Origin: Anaerolineaceae bacterium
Lineage (GTDB): Bacteria; Chloroflexota; Anaerolineae; Anaerolineales; Anaerolineaceae
NCBI GenBank assembly: GCA_011620505.1
Contig: WOZA01000097.1
Location: forward strand, 5,664 to 26,702
DNA length: 21,039 bases
Direction of reading: 5' to 3'
Position numbers and translations under genes: made by a program. This document shows, one piece after another, positions 13,643 through 21,039 of this stretch (positions within the stretch are counted from its first letter, which is position 1; the number at the start of each line of letters is the position of its first letter). A model generated the notes under the pieces. It was given only the letters and a program-made list of their open reading frames with translations. It searched no databases and had not been told where the DNA came from.

Positions 13643-16393
13643 ATGAACCGATCTGAAGCTCTAAAACAAGCTGGACAATCAATCTGGTATGACAATATCG
13701 AACGCGGTATGTTGGTGGATGGCGAGCTAGCCCGAATGATCAAATCGGGGGAAGTCTATGGAGTCACTTCCAATCCGTCCATCTTTGAGAAATCCATCAG
13801 CAGCAGTGCCGCCTATGATGACATCCTGCAATCGATGGCATGGGCAGGTTTGAGCAAAGAACAAATCTACCTTGAATTAGTGCGCGAGGACATCCAGGCG
13901 GCAGCCGATTTATTCGTGCCGGTGTATGAAGCCACTGGAGGAATTGACGGCATGGTTAGCGTCGAAATCAACCCGCTGCTTGCCTATGATACAGAGAAAT
14001 CGATCGAGGATGGCCGTGCTCTGTGGGCTCAAATGAACCGCAAGAATGTCATGATCAAGGTGCCTGCCACCAAAGCCGGACTGCCAGTCATTGAAACGCT
14101 GATCAGCGAGGGCATTAACGTGAATGCGACGCTGATTTTCTCGATTCCAAGATATATGGAAGTGATGGAGGCTTATTTTCTGGGCCTTGAAAAACGCCTG
14201 GCGAACAATCTGCCAATTGACCATGTTACCAGTGTGGCATCTTTCTTTGTTTCCCGGATAGATACCCTGGTGGATAGCCGGTTGGCAGAATATGGCGCTG
14301 CAAATCCCCAGGCATCTGACCAGGTGGCCGCGTTGACAGGGAAGATTGCCATTGATAATGCCCGCCTGGCATACCAGGAATTCTTGAAATTTTTTGCTTC
14401 AGAGCGCTTTGAGAATCTTAAGCAATATGGGGCGAAAGTTCAGCGACCTCTGTGGGCATCGACAGGCACCAAGAATAAAGCCTATTCCGATACGTTATAT
14501 GTGGATGAATTGGTCGCTCCAAACAGCGTCAACACGATTCCACCAGCTACTTTGAGCGCGTTTCTTGACCATGGTGCAACCGACTTGCGGATTGAACAAG
14601 ATTTAGAGCGGGCAAGAAAAGACTTTGACATGCTGCTCAAGTTTGGTTTTGACTATAACCACATCGCTCAGGAACTTGAAGATGATGGGGTGGAAAAATT
14701 CAAGCAAGCTTACATTTCCCTCCTGGAAACGATTGAAACCAAGCGCGCCTTCTTCAAGGCGGAGTTAGCAGCCCTGGGTGATGCAGTCCATGCCGCATTA
14801 AAAAAGGCCGCTGATGAGGTTTATGTTGGCAGCTTGTTTGACCACGAACCGTCTTTTTGGACGAGCGACCAGGCGGGACACGACGAAATTCGAGAGCGAT
14901 TGGGTTGGCTGAGCCTGCCCGGGCAGCAATTCCCCATTATTGACGAGTTATCAGCATTAAAGGAAAAACTGCTTTCTGAAGGATATGAGCACGCCTTAGT
15001 GCTTGGCATGGGCGGCTCCTCCCTGGCACCGGAAGTGATGAGCCAGGCGATTGCGCCAGTAGGTGGCAAGGGGTTGAAACTACAAATTATCGACACCACC
15101 AGCCCGGATGAGATTGCTTTTCGAGTGCGCGGTGTTGATCTGCGAAAGACTCTTTTCATTGTCTCTAGTAAGAGCGGTGGAACCACCGAAACAATGTCTG
15201 CAATGAAGTATTTCTGGGCGGAATTAGAAAAAATTGAGCCTGAGAATGTGGGTAAGCATTTTGTGGCGATCACAGATCCCAATACTTCCCTGCAGGATCT
15301 AGCTTACCGGAAAGGTTTTCGCAAGGTATTTAATGCCCGTCCGGATGTGGGCGGACGCTATTCGGTGTTCACCCATTTTGGGCTGGTGCCGGCAGCAGTG
15401 ATGGGTATTGACCTGCCTAAACTGCTTGGACAAGGCAATGCCTCTGACCTCCAAAGCCGTAAAAACGTGCCATATCCAGCCAATCCCAACCTGATGCTGG
15501 GCTTGGTGCTGGGTGAGGCTGCAAAGCGCGGAAAAGACAAATTAACCTTCATTGCTGAGGGCTTTGCTGGTAGCCTGGTGCCCTGGCTTGAGCAGCTGAT
15601 CGCTGAAAGCAGCGGAAAAGAGGGTAAGGGTATTCTACCGATCGAGAATGAACCTGTTTTGGTGGGCCGGAATTATCCTGAAGATCGAATTTTTGTCTAT
15701 TTCAAGACCGCTGGAAGCAAAGCTGGATTGGTAGATGAACTGAAACAGGCAGGGCATATCGTCATAACAATGGCCATCCCGGAACCCTACGCGCTTGGTA
15801 AAGAGTTTTATCGCTGGGAATATGCTACAGCGATTGCGTGCGCGGTGCTGCAAGTGAACGCATTTGATCAGCCCAACGTGCAGCTAAGCAAAACGATCAC
15901 GAAAGACGTGATCAATGCCTACCAGAAGAGCGGCAAACTGGAAGATGGAGAGCCAATCTGGGAAAACGATCAGGCAATCGTTTACGGCTTTAGGAATGAA
16001 GAGGCCTTGAAGGAAAGTGATCTTGAATCGCTGCTACTTGCTTATGCCAGGTCGGTTCCGGAAAAAGGATACGTTGTGCTGAGCGGATTTATTCCCCGCC
16101 TTGAGGAAAACTTCGAGTTCCTACAGGCTTTACGCGGAAGGATCCTGAACGCGGTCAATAAGGCCACAACTTTAGGCTTTGGACCGCGCTTTCTGCATTC
16201 CACCGGGCAGCTGCATAAAGGTGGACTGGCTGGCGGATTGTTCATCCATTTCACCAAGGATGCTGAACTTGATTTTGAGATTCCTGGAGAAGGCATGAGT
16301 TTTGGCACCCTGCAAAGGGCGCAGGCACTGGGCGACCTGCAGGCATTGGCGCAGAAGGAACGCGCCGCTATCAAGGTTCACCTTAAGGGTTGA
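13643..16393 (+). CDS. Bifunctional transaldolase/glucose-6-phosphate isomerase fusion
   Basis: A 916-residue fusion of two enzymes. Residues 1 to about 370 are a transaldolase: 'SIWYDNIERGML' (13-24, D17), 'GVTSNPSIFEKSI', and the Schiff-base lysine K139 in 'NVMIKVPATKAGLP'. Residues about 400-916 are a phosphoglucose isomerase: 'LVLGMGGSSLAPEVM' (around 452-466), 'SSKSGGTTETMSA' (around 507-519), 'GGRYSVFTHFGLVPA', 'NAFDQPNVQLSK' and 'HSTGQLHKGGLAGG' (around 850). The first part moves dihydroxyacetone units, releasing or using fructose 6-phosphate, and the second interconverts this with glucose 6-phosphate, so the product of one is the substrate of the other. Fusions of this order are known in several bacterial phyla. 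AGGAG precedes the ATG, the gene follows tkt by 17 nt, and a terminator follows. Confidence 0.93.
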   Translation: MNRSEALKQAGQSIWYDNIERGMLVDGELARMIKSGEVYGVTSNPSIFEKSISSSAAYDDILQSMAWAGLSKEQIYLELVREDIQAAADLFVPVYEATGGIDGMVSVEINPLLAYDTEKSIEDGRALWAQMNRKNVMIKVPATKAGLPVIETLISEGINVNATLIFSIPRYMEVMEAYFLGLEKRLANNLPIDHVTSVASFFVSRIDTLVDSRLAEYGAANPQASDQVAALTGKIAIDNARLAYQEFLKFFASERFENLKQYGAKVQRPLWASTGTKNKAYSDTLYVDELVAPNSVNTIPPATLSAFLDHGATDLRIEQDLERARKDFDMLLKFGFDYNHIAQELEDDGVEKFKQAYISLLETIETKRAFFKAELAALGDAVHAALKKAADEVYVGSLFDHEPSFWTSDQAGHDEIRERLGWLSLPGQQFPIIDELSALKEKLLSEGYEHALVLGMGGSSLAPEVMSQAIAPVGGKGLKLQIIDTTSPDEIAFRVRGVDLRKTLFIVSSKSGGTTETMSAMKYFWAELEKIEPENVGKHFVAITDPNTSLQDLAYRKGFRKVFNARPDVGGRYSVFTHFGLVPAAVMGIDLPKLLGQGNASDLQSRKNVPYPANPNLMLGLVLGEAAKRGKDKLTFIAEGFAGSLVPWLEQLIAESSGKEGKGILPIENEPVLVGRNYPEDRIFVYFKTAGSKAGLVDELKQAGHIVITMAIPEPYALGKEFYRWEYATAIACAVLQVNAFDQPNVQLSKTITKDVINAYQKSGKLEDGEPIWENDQAIVYGFRNEEALKESDLESLLLAYARSVPEKGYVVLSGFIPRLEENFEFLQALRGRILNAVNKATTLGFGPRFLHSTGQLHKGGLAGGLFIHFTKDAELDFEIPGEGMSFGTLQRAQALGDLQALAQKERAAIKVHLKG

Positions 16394-16411
16394 TCAGAAT
16401 AGTAAGAAAAT

Positions 16412-16438
16412 GGCAGTGGTGCCAGCTGCTGCCTTTTT
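16412..16438 (+). terminator. Rho-independent terminator of the tkt-tal/pgi operon
   Basis: GGCAGTGG (16412-16419) pairs with CTGCTGCC (16426-16433), eight pairs including two G-U, around the 6-nt loop TGCCAG, followed by TTTTTAA. It starts 19 nt after the fusion gene's stop. Confidence 0.75.
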
Positions 16439-16483
16439 AACTTAACCGTTGGGCAACCAAGAGATTAGGATATCCCATGGCTC

Positions 16484-16615
16484 TTAGACCACAAACTCAT
16501 CTTTCAAAAGGATTGTGGAGTGGAGTGCCAGCGACAAACTCCAGGACTCTCGATTGAGTTCATCAATCTTTGTCGGTTTCGATTTCACGTTATCAAGGTC
16601 TACTTTGATGCCGCC
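16484..16615 (-). pseudogene. Possible decayed gene remnant in the 330-nt gap
   Basis: The gap 16394-16721 holds no normal gene. On the minus strand a 43-codon stretch is open from just after a TAG (16618-16616) to TAA at 16486-16484, reading GGIKVDLDNVKSK, then PTKIDELNRESWSLSLAL and HSTILLKDEFVV. It has protein-like composition, but no ATG and no ribosome site; a GTG at 16588 is the only plausible start and would give 34 residues. The 'IDELNRESW' part recalls the start of TPR-containing signalling proteins, which is only an impression. It may be the remnant of a lost gene, or chance. Confidence 0.25.
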
Positions 16616-16659
16616 CTAGCTTGAGACTGGGGTCTTTTCCTGGACTTCGGCTTAGAGCG

Positions 16660-16686
16660 TTGGAGAAGGACAAATCAATGTATAAT
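16660..16686 (+). promoter_or_regulatory. Promoter of the ruvX-mltG-ppgK operon
   Basis: A perfect TATAAT at 16681-16686 with a weak TTGGAG at 16660-16665 (15-nt spacer). Transcription should begin around 16693. A TTG codon at 16689 would lie before that point, which argues for the TTG at 16722 as the real ruvX start. Confidence 0.5.
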
Positions 16687-16721
16687 TTTTGTCACCACTT
16701 GGCAAGAATTGGACACCATAC

Positions 16722-17156
16722 TTGAAAATCCTCGGAATAGACCACGGAAATGTGAGAATTGGCATCGCAGTCAGCGATGAGAGCGGCAGTTTCGCGCGAC
16801 CACTGACCATAATCACGCATGTTTCCCGGTCACAGGACGCTGAAGAAGTGAGTAAAGTTTGTGAGGAACAGGGTTGCGGAATGATCGTTGTGGGCATCCC
16901 TTATGATTCCGACGGTGGGGAAGGTCCCAGGGCACGATCCGTGCTGCGATTCGTGTCACAATTAAAATCTATCTGTCGCGTTCCTGTGATAACCTGGGAT
17001 GAGTCTTTTTCTACTAAGGATGTGATTGCCAACAGCCTGCAAATGAAAGCGAGCCGGAGTTCACGGCAACAAGCACTGGACGACAAGGCAGCGGCAATGA
17101 TCCTGCAGAGCTATCTTGACCACCGCGCGCAATATCCCGAGGGTCAAAGTGTCTAA
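16722..17156 (+). CDS. ruvX: RuvX/YqgF-family Holliday junction resolvase-like nuclease
   Basis: A 144-residue RNase H-fold protein of normal length. Motifs: 'ILGIDHGNVRIGIAVSDESG' with D7, 'VVGIPYDSDGGEGPRA' (56-71), 'TWDESFSTKDV' with E94 (family form DERLTT), and 'LDDKAAAMILQSYL' with D121. D7, E94 and D121 would bind the metal. The family is linked to resolving DNA junctions and, in E. coli, to processing of 16S rRNA 5' ends. The start is inferred as TTG at 16722, giving MKILGIDHG; the frame is open to 16689, but that codon lies before the likely transcription start. There is no strong ribosome site. It overlaps mltG by 8 nt, a common pairing of these genes in bacteria. Confidence 0.87.
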   Translation: MKILGIDHGNVRIGIAVSDESGSFARPLTIITHVSRSQDAEEVSKVCEEQGCGMIVVGIPYDSDGGEGPRARSVLRFVSQLKSICRVPVITWDESFSTKDVIANSLQMKASRSSRQQALDDKAAAMILQSYLDHRAQYPEGQSV

Positions 17157-18276
17157 AAAACGTCAACCCGTATTCCTCATCATAATCCTGCTCCTGGCGA
17201 TCGTTCTCGCGGCGGGATTGGTGTATGTCAGTTTCGAGGTCAGGGAAACTTTCGGTCTACCAGGAAGATTGTTAAACCCAGTTTCTGCGTTGAAGTACAG
17301 CCTTGCGCTTTTCAATGGCAGGGATAAAATGCTTGCTGTTGCGCCTGGCAATGGATTGCGGGAAGAAAAAATTTCCGTCGAGCCAGACCAATCCATTCAG
17401 CAGCTCTGCGCGACCCTGGAGCAGAGGAACCTGGTCGAATCCGCGAGCTTGACCTGTACTTATCTGATCTATTCAGGCAAGGATCGAACTATCCAGCCTG
17501 GAAACTATACGATTCCGATGGGCATAAATGCCATCGATACTGCCAACTTGGTTTCTGATGTTACCCGACGCGACAAGCAGTTTATCATCTATGCCGGTTG
17601 GCGGCTGGAAGAAATTGCAGCGATGATCGACGGGTTGGGATTATCCTTCGATGCGACTGATTTTCTGACCTTCGTAACAGCCCCTCCGGATTCCTACAGG
17701 GAGCAGCTTCAGATCCCGCAAGGGATGACGTTGGAAGGCTATTTCTTTCCCGGAAATTACAGCGTGAAACCCGACATCTCGCTTCAGGACTTCGTTGCTG
17801 AGATCCTGACGCGTTTCAAGACGACAGTGCTGACCGAAGAGTTTGAAAAAGACTTGCAGCGCAGTGGTCTGACGCTTCATCAAGCCATCACCATGGCATC
17901 CATCATCCAAAGGGAGACTCTGGCTGAAGAAGAGATGCCAATGATCGCATCTGTGTTCTACAACCGGCTGGAGATTAATATGCCCCTGGAGACGGATCCG
18001 ACCGTCCAATTTGCTTTGGGATATGACGCACAGAAAAATACCTGGTGGAAAAGTCCGTTGACATTTACGGATTTAGAGGTAAATTCGCCTTATAATACAT
18101 ACCGTAATCCAGGCTTACCACCCGGACCAATTTCGAACCCGAGCCTGCCAGCGCTAAAAGCGGCAGTCGCTCCAGCAGAAACCGATTTTCTTTTTTTTAG
18201 AGCGAAATGTGATGGCAGTTTGACACATAACTTTTCAAAAACTTATGAAGAGCACTTGAATTTTGGGTGTGACTAA
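17149..18276 (+). CDS. mltG: Endolytic murein transglycosylase MltG (YceG)
   Basis: A 375-residue membrane-anchored enzyme: short basic N-terminus, membrane helix at about 7-27 ('PVFLIIILLLAIVLAAGLVY'), an extracytoplasmic LysM-like region, then the YceG catalytic domain. Seen: 'LEGYFFPGNYSV', 'MASIIQRETLAEEE' with the catalytic glutamate at about residue 256 (E218 in E. coli), 'ASVFYNRLEINMPLETDP', 'SPYNTYRNPGLPPGPISNP' and 'FSKTYEEHL'. MltG cuts nascent glycan strands in the membrane and helps set their length, so peptidoglycan is expected. GTG at 17149 is chosen as start because GAGGG lies at 17139-17143; a TTG further upstream lies inside ruvX. It overlaps the ruvX stop by 8 nt (GTGTCTAA). 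ppgK follows after 10 nt. Confidence 0.9.
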   Translation: MSKKRQPVFLIIILLLAIVLAAGLVYVSFEVRETFGLPGRLLNPVSALKYSLALFNGRDKMLAVAPGNGLREEKISVEPDQSIQQLCATLEQRNLVESASLTCTYLIYSGKDRTIQPGNYTIPMGINAIDTANLVSDVTRRDKQFIIYAGWRLEEIAAMIDGLGLSFDATDFLTFVTAPPDSYREQLQIPQGMTLEGYFFPGNYSVKPDISLQDFVAEILTRFKTTVLTEEFEKDLQRSGLTLHQAITMASIIQRETLAEEEMPMIASVFYNRLEINMPLETDPTVQFALGYDAQKNTWWKSPLTFTDLEVNSPYNTYRNPGLPPGPISNPSLPALKAAVAPAETDFLFFRAKCDGSLTHNFSKTYEEHLNFGCD

Positions 18277-18286
18277 AGGAGGAGAG

Positions 18287-19072
18287 ATGCAGGTATTAGG
18301 AATTGATATTGGGGGCTCAGCGACAAAAGGCGCGATTGTGGATACCGAAACCGGTCTATTGGTTTCAGAACGGGTGCGGATTGCCTACAAAACCATCCAG
18401 GAACCAGCCGCTATTGTTAAGGGCATCAATAAAATCAAGAAAGAACTCAATTATGAGGGTCCGATTGGGGTGGGATTCCCAGGCGTGGTGAAACACGGTC
18501 AGATCTTTACCTCTGCCAACCTCCACAAGGATTGGATTGGGAAAAATCTTGCTACCATGGTCACCGAAAAGACTGGGCAGCCGGCTGTGATCCTCAATGA
18601 CGCGGACGCAGCAGGCCTGGCTGAGATGCGCTTTGGTGCTCCGGAACTAAGGCAATACGATTTTGTGATGTTTTTGACGATTGGCACAGGGATAGGAACC
18701 GCCTTGTTTGTGGATGGTAAATTGATTCCTAATACAGAGCTTGGTCATATTGAGATCCGCGGAAAGGAAGCTGAGCACCGTGCCTCCGGAGCGATTAAGA
18801 CCAGGGAAAAATTGACCTGGAAGGAATGGGCACAGCGTCTCAACACCGTACTGCTTACCTATGAAGCTTTGCTCAACCCCGAAATATTTGTTCTTGGAGG
18901 GGGCATTAGCAGTTGTTTTGAGAAGTATTCCAAGTATTTTACGACCGAGGCGCCAGTCGTTGCAGCCGAGCTGAAGAATTTGGCTGGAATTATCGGCGCC
19001 GCAATCGCTGCGTATGAGACCCTCAAGGATAAAAAAGAAGAGGCTGCTTTTGAAAGTCAGCCTCTTGATTGA
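18287..19072 (+). CDS. ppgK: Polyphosphate glucokinase (ROK family)
   Basis: A 261-residue ROK-fold kinase that phosphorylates glucose using inorganic polyphosphate, and usually ATP as well. It matches the PPGK subgroup: 'GIDIGGSATKGAIVD' (5-19), 'GVGFPGVVKHG' (61-71), 'SANLHKDWIG' (76-85), 'LNDADAAGLAEMRFG' (103-117, catalytic D105), 'TIGTGIGTALF' (131-141) and 'IPNTELGHIEI' (147-157). The Cys-rich zinc motif of most other ROK sugar kinases is absent, as in actinobacterial PPGK. The ATG at 18287 has AAAGGAGGA before it; an upstream TTG in frame would overlap mltG. Its C-terminal tail 'KDKKEEAAFESQPLD' is encoded by DNA that also forms the terminator of the opposing malQ operon. It is last in the ruvX-mltG operon. 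Confidence 0.87.
   Translation: MQVLGIDIGGSATKGAIVDTETGLLVSERVRIAYKTIQEPAAIVKGINKIKKELNYEGPIGVGFPGVVKHGQIFTSANLHKDWIGKNLATMVTEKTGQPAVILNDADAAGLAEMRFGAPELRQYDFVMFLTIGTGIGTALFVDGKLIPNTELGHIEIRGKEAEHRASGAIKTREKLTWKEWAQRLNTVLLTYEALLNPEIFVLGGGISSCFEKYSKYFTTEAPVVAAELKNLAGIIGAAIAAYETLKDKKEEAAFESQPLD
19031..19066 (-). terminator. malQ-glgA terminator located inside the ppgK 3' coding end
   Basis: Read on the minus strand, AAGAGGCTG (19066-19058), an 11-nt loop, CAGCCTCTT (19046-19038) and then CTTTTTT (19037-19031) make a classical terminator, 22 nt past the malQ stop. On the plus strand the hairpin is followed by GATTGAG, not a T run, so it serves the minus-strand operon. It lies wholly within ppgK codons, before the TGA at 19070-19072. 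Confidence 0.8.
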
Positions 19073-19087
19073 GTTCAAAACCCGCGA

Positions 19088-20647
19088 TTAGTGGGGTTTG
19101 ACAGTACCTTGTGCCTCCGCCTGGAGTTTCAGTGTGTTCTTAGCTATCTCACTTTCAGGCAGTCGGCTATAAAGGAAGTTGAGCTGATAAACCTTTTCTT
19201 TTAGCGGATCGCTGAGTGCTTGTTTGGACATGCGCCAGGACCAGTTGCCTGAAGCAGATCCGGGCAGGTTCATGCGGGCTTCAGAACCCAGCCCAAGGAA
19301 ATCCTGCATCGGGGCAACAGCATATCTGGCAACCGATCGCCAGACTTCCCGGATCATTCGATGGGGAACGTCCGTTTCGTTGGCTCCGAGATAATCCAGA
19401 CAGAATTGTTTCTCTTTCTGTGTCGCATGATCGAACCATCCTTGGGCGGTTTCGTTATCATGTGAGCCAGTATACGCGAAGCAATTGACCGGGTAGTGAT
19501 GGGGCAGGAAGTCATCCTCAGGGTCGCCGCTGAAGGCAAATTGGAGAATCTTCATTCCCGGGAAGCCAAACCTATCCCGCAGTTCTTCCACATCTGGGGT
19601 GATGACTCCAAGGTCTTCAGCGATGATTGGCAAATCAGGAAAACGCCGCTTAAGTTCAGTGAACAACTCTAACCCGGGACTCTTTATCCACTCACCATGC
19701 ACGGCGGTCTCTGAGCCAAATGGCACATGCCAGGCAGCTGCAAAGCCGCGGAAATGGTCAAGCCGGACCAGGTCCACCATGGATAGGACGCTGCCAAGCC
19801 GACGAGCCCACCAATCGTAGTGTTGCTCGGCATGGACTGGCCAATTATAGAGAGGATTGCCCCAAAGCTGTCCAGTGGCTGAGAAATAATCAGGTGGCAC
19901 GCCAGCCACCATAGTGGGGGTAAGCGATTCATCCATCAGGAAGAGCTGTGGATTAGCCCAGGTATCGGCACTATCAAAAGCGATCACAAACGGCATGTCG
20001 CCGATGATCCGAATTCCTTTTCCGTGGGCGTAATTTTTCAGGTTTTGCCATTGCTGGTTGAACAGGAATTGGCTGAACTTTACTTTTTCGATGACAGTTG
20101 CCAACTCAAGGCTCACTCGCTCCAGGGCTGCTGGTTCACGAAACTTCAATGCTTTTGGCCAATCCGACCAGGGCCGCCCGCCTTGTGATTCTTTGATGGC
20201 CATAAACAGGCTATAGTCATCCAGCCATTGGGAATTCTCTGCTTCAAATTGCTTAAACTGAGCGGTGATCTCAACGGAGTGTAAGCTCAGGTAATTCTCA
20301 TAAGCGGTATCCAGAAGATGATTCTTCCACTGAATTACCGGTCCAAAATCCACGGATGTTTCAGGGAATTCTGGTCGTTGGCGTAAATCAGAAGTTTTTA
20401 ATAATCCAGATTCGAGCAGGAGGATCGGGTTGACCAGGTAGGGATTACCGGCAAAAGCGGAGAAACACTGGTAGGGTGAATCACCATACCCTGTGGGCCC
20501 GAGCGGCAGAATCTGCCACAGTTGAGTCCCCGAAGCATGCAGGAAATCGATCCAACGGTAAGCTTCCGGACCTAAATCACCAATTCCATCGGGGCTGGGA
20601 AGGCTGGTAGGGTGGAGCAGAATGCCAGAAGAGCGTGGAAGTTTCAT
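19088..20647 (-). CDS. malQ: 4-alpha-glucanotransferase (amylomaltase)
   Basis: A 519-residue GH77 enzyme of normal bacterial length. It moves alpha-1,4-glucan segments between chains and releases glucose. Seen: 'RSSGILLHPTSLPSPDGIGD' (5-24), 'QILPLGPTGYGDSPYQ' (45-60), the nucleophile D297 in 'LVRLDHFRGF', the acid/base E344 in 'IIAEDLGVIT' and D397 in 'YTGSHDNETAQGW'. These match D293, E340 and D395 of the Thermus enzyme. No signal peptide, so it is cytosolic. It lies 24 nt downstream of glgA in one operon, with AAGGATA as ribosome site. Its operon terminator sits in the opposing ppgK gene. Likely job: remodelling of glycogen/maltodextrin, feeding glucose to the polyphosphate glucokinase (inference). 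Confidence 0.95.
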   Translation of the reverse strand: MKLPRSSGILLHPTSLPSPDGIGDLGPEAYRWIDFLHASGTQLWQILPLGPTGYGDSPYQCFSAFAGNPYLVNPILLLESGLLKTSDLRQRPEFPETSVDFGPVIQWKNHLLDTAYENYLSLHSVEITAQFKQFEAENSQWLDDYSLFMAIKESQGGRPWSDWPKALKFREPAALERVSLELATVIEKVKFSQFLFNQQWQNLKNYAHGKGIRIIGDMPFVIAFDSADTWANPQLFLMDESLTPTMVAGVPPDYFSATGQLWGNPLYNWPVHAEQHYDWWARRLGSVLSMVDLVRLDHFRGFAAAWHVPFGSETAVHGEWIKSPGLELFTELKRRFPDLPIIAEDLGVITPDVEELRDRFGFPGMKILQFAFSGDPEDDFLPHHYPVNCFAYTGSHDNETAQGWFDHATQKEKQFCLDYLGANETDVPHRMIREVWRSVARYAVAPMQDFLGLGSEARMNLPGSASGNWSWRMSKQALSDPLKEKVYQLNFLYSRLPESEIAKNTLKLQAEAQGTVKPH

Positions 20648-20671
20648 AAAGAGTATCCTTTCAGAGACTGG

Positions 20672-21039
20672 CTACGCCAGGAGTTTATGGTAAATATCCA
20701 AATATTTACCAGCAGAAAGCTTCCATGAGAACTGTGCGCTCATAGCGTTGCGGCGCATGATTGCCCAGGCTGTCTTATCCTCCTCGAAGACTTTCAAAGC
20801 AAGCGTTAGCGCCTGTTTTAAGCCCTCATCGGTTTTATCCAGATATAGGAAACCAGTTGCCGAATTAGGGTTCGCAGAGTAATCCAGGATGGAGTCTGCC
20901 AAACCGCCAGTACGGGTGGCGACCGGCAAGTTCCCGTAGCGCATTGCAAACATTTGCGAAAGCCCGCAAGGCTCATAAAGACTAGGCATCAGTAAAATAT
21001 CACCACTTGCGTATAGCATGCGTGCAATGATGTCGTCGT
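20672..21039 (-). CDS. glgA: Glycogen synthase, C-terminal part only
   Basis: The frame is open to the right edge, so only about 122 C-terminal residues are seen. 'DIIARMLYASGDILLMPSLY' followed by 'EPCGLSQMFAMRYGNLPVA' and 'TRTGGLADSI' is the GT5 glycogen/starch synthase signature, including the conserved glutamate of EPCGL and the nucleotide-sugar loop TGGL. The tail 'FSWKLSAGKYLDIYHKLL' is the usual end. The enzyme adds glucose from ADP-glucose (or UDP-glucose) to glycogen. The N-terminal half, including the KxGGL motif, lies outside the window. It is cotranscribed with malQ. Confidence 0.92.
   Translation of the reverse strand, partial: DDIIARMLYASGDILLMPSLYEPCGLSQMFAMRYGNLPVATRTGGLADSILDYSANPNSATGFLYLDKTDEGLKQALTLALKVFEEDKTAWAIMRRNAMSAQFSWKLSAGKYLDIYHKLLA

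Noticed and set aside
14821..15282. Minus-strand 153-codon open frame inside the transaldolase-PGI fusion
   Set aside because: Antisense to conserved PGI motifs, with Ser/Pro/Arg-rich composition typical of reverse-strand shadows.
16689..16721. Upstream TTG start of ruvX
   Set aside because: It lies 3 nt after the TATAAT box, before the expected transcription start, and adds residues before the usual RuvX beginning (ILGIDxG).
1..21039. tRNA, rRNA, riboswitch, CRISPR array, insertion sequence or replication origin
   Set aside because: On reading both strands I saw no regularly spaced repeats, cloverleaf with CCA-type end, transposase motif or DnaA-box cluster. The gaps other than 16394-16721 are shorter than about 160 nt.

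Overview
The window reads as an ordinary chromosomal stretch of a free-living, probably anaerobic bacterium. My best guess is a member of the Chloroflexota, class Anaerolineae. This is inference from the gene complement (a fused transaldolase/glucose-6-phosphate isomerase, a type 2 IPP isomerase, polyphosphate glucokinase, an SPFH protein with a C-terminal helix-turn-helix and its small partner) and was not tested by a search. Genes are dense, with short gaps, frequent 4-8 nt overlaps and alternating strands. I see no tRNA, rRNA, CRISPR array, transposase, integrase or phage gene.

Layout. 1-1100: the 3' end of typA/bipA (+) faces an SMP-30/gluconolactonase-type gene (-). 1130-3468: a wzz-like/O-antigen-ligase-like pair for surface polysaccharide (+). 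3422-5490: an isoprenoid operon (-), fni then a polyprenyl diphosphate synthase, whose tail overlaps the preceding gene by 47 nt. 5569-6415: an acyl carrier protein and a DUF1801-type protein (+). 6471-8077: a two-gene unit (-) of a small helical protein of unknown function and an SPFH-HTH fusion. 8211-9697: a 46-residue membrane peptide, comF and long-form hpf (+). 9777-11499: folate/pterin genes, folE (+) converging on folB and a pteridine-reductase-like SDR (-). 11628-16393: transketolase and fused transaldolase-PGI (+). 16394-16721: a gap of about 330 nt with a terminator, a possible gene remnant and a promoter. 16722-19072: ruvX, mltG and polyphosphate glucokinase (+). 19088-21039: malQ and the 3' end of glgA (-).

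Metabolic logic (inference). The right half forms a sugar-phosphate module. Amylomaltase and glycogen synthase handle alpha-glucans, polyphosphate glucokinase turns released glucose into glucose 6-phosphate, and the isomerase/transaldolase fusion with transketolase links this to glycolysis and the non-oxidative pentose phosphate pathway. The middle makes reduced pterins: folE supplies dihydroneopterin triphosphate, folB cleaves dihydroneopterin, and the SDR carries the TGx3RxG motif and D-x12-Y-x3-K spacing of PTR1-type pteridine reductases.

Novelty. Most of the window is housekeeping and I do not see a clear new defence or mobile system. The best leads are the SPFH-HTH fusion with its uncharacterised partner, the very short membrane-peptide gene overlapping comF, the pteridine-reductase-like gene with folB, a malQ terminator lying inside the ppgK coding sequence, and several compact promoters, two of which predict leaderless mRNAs.
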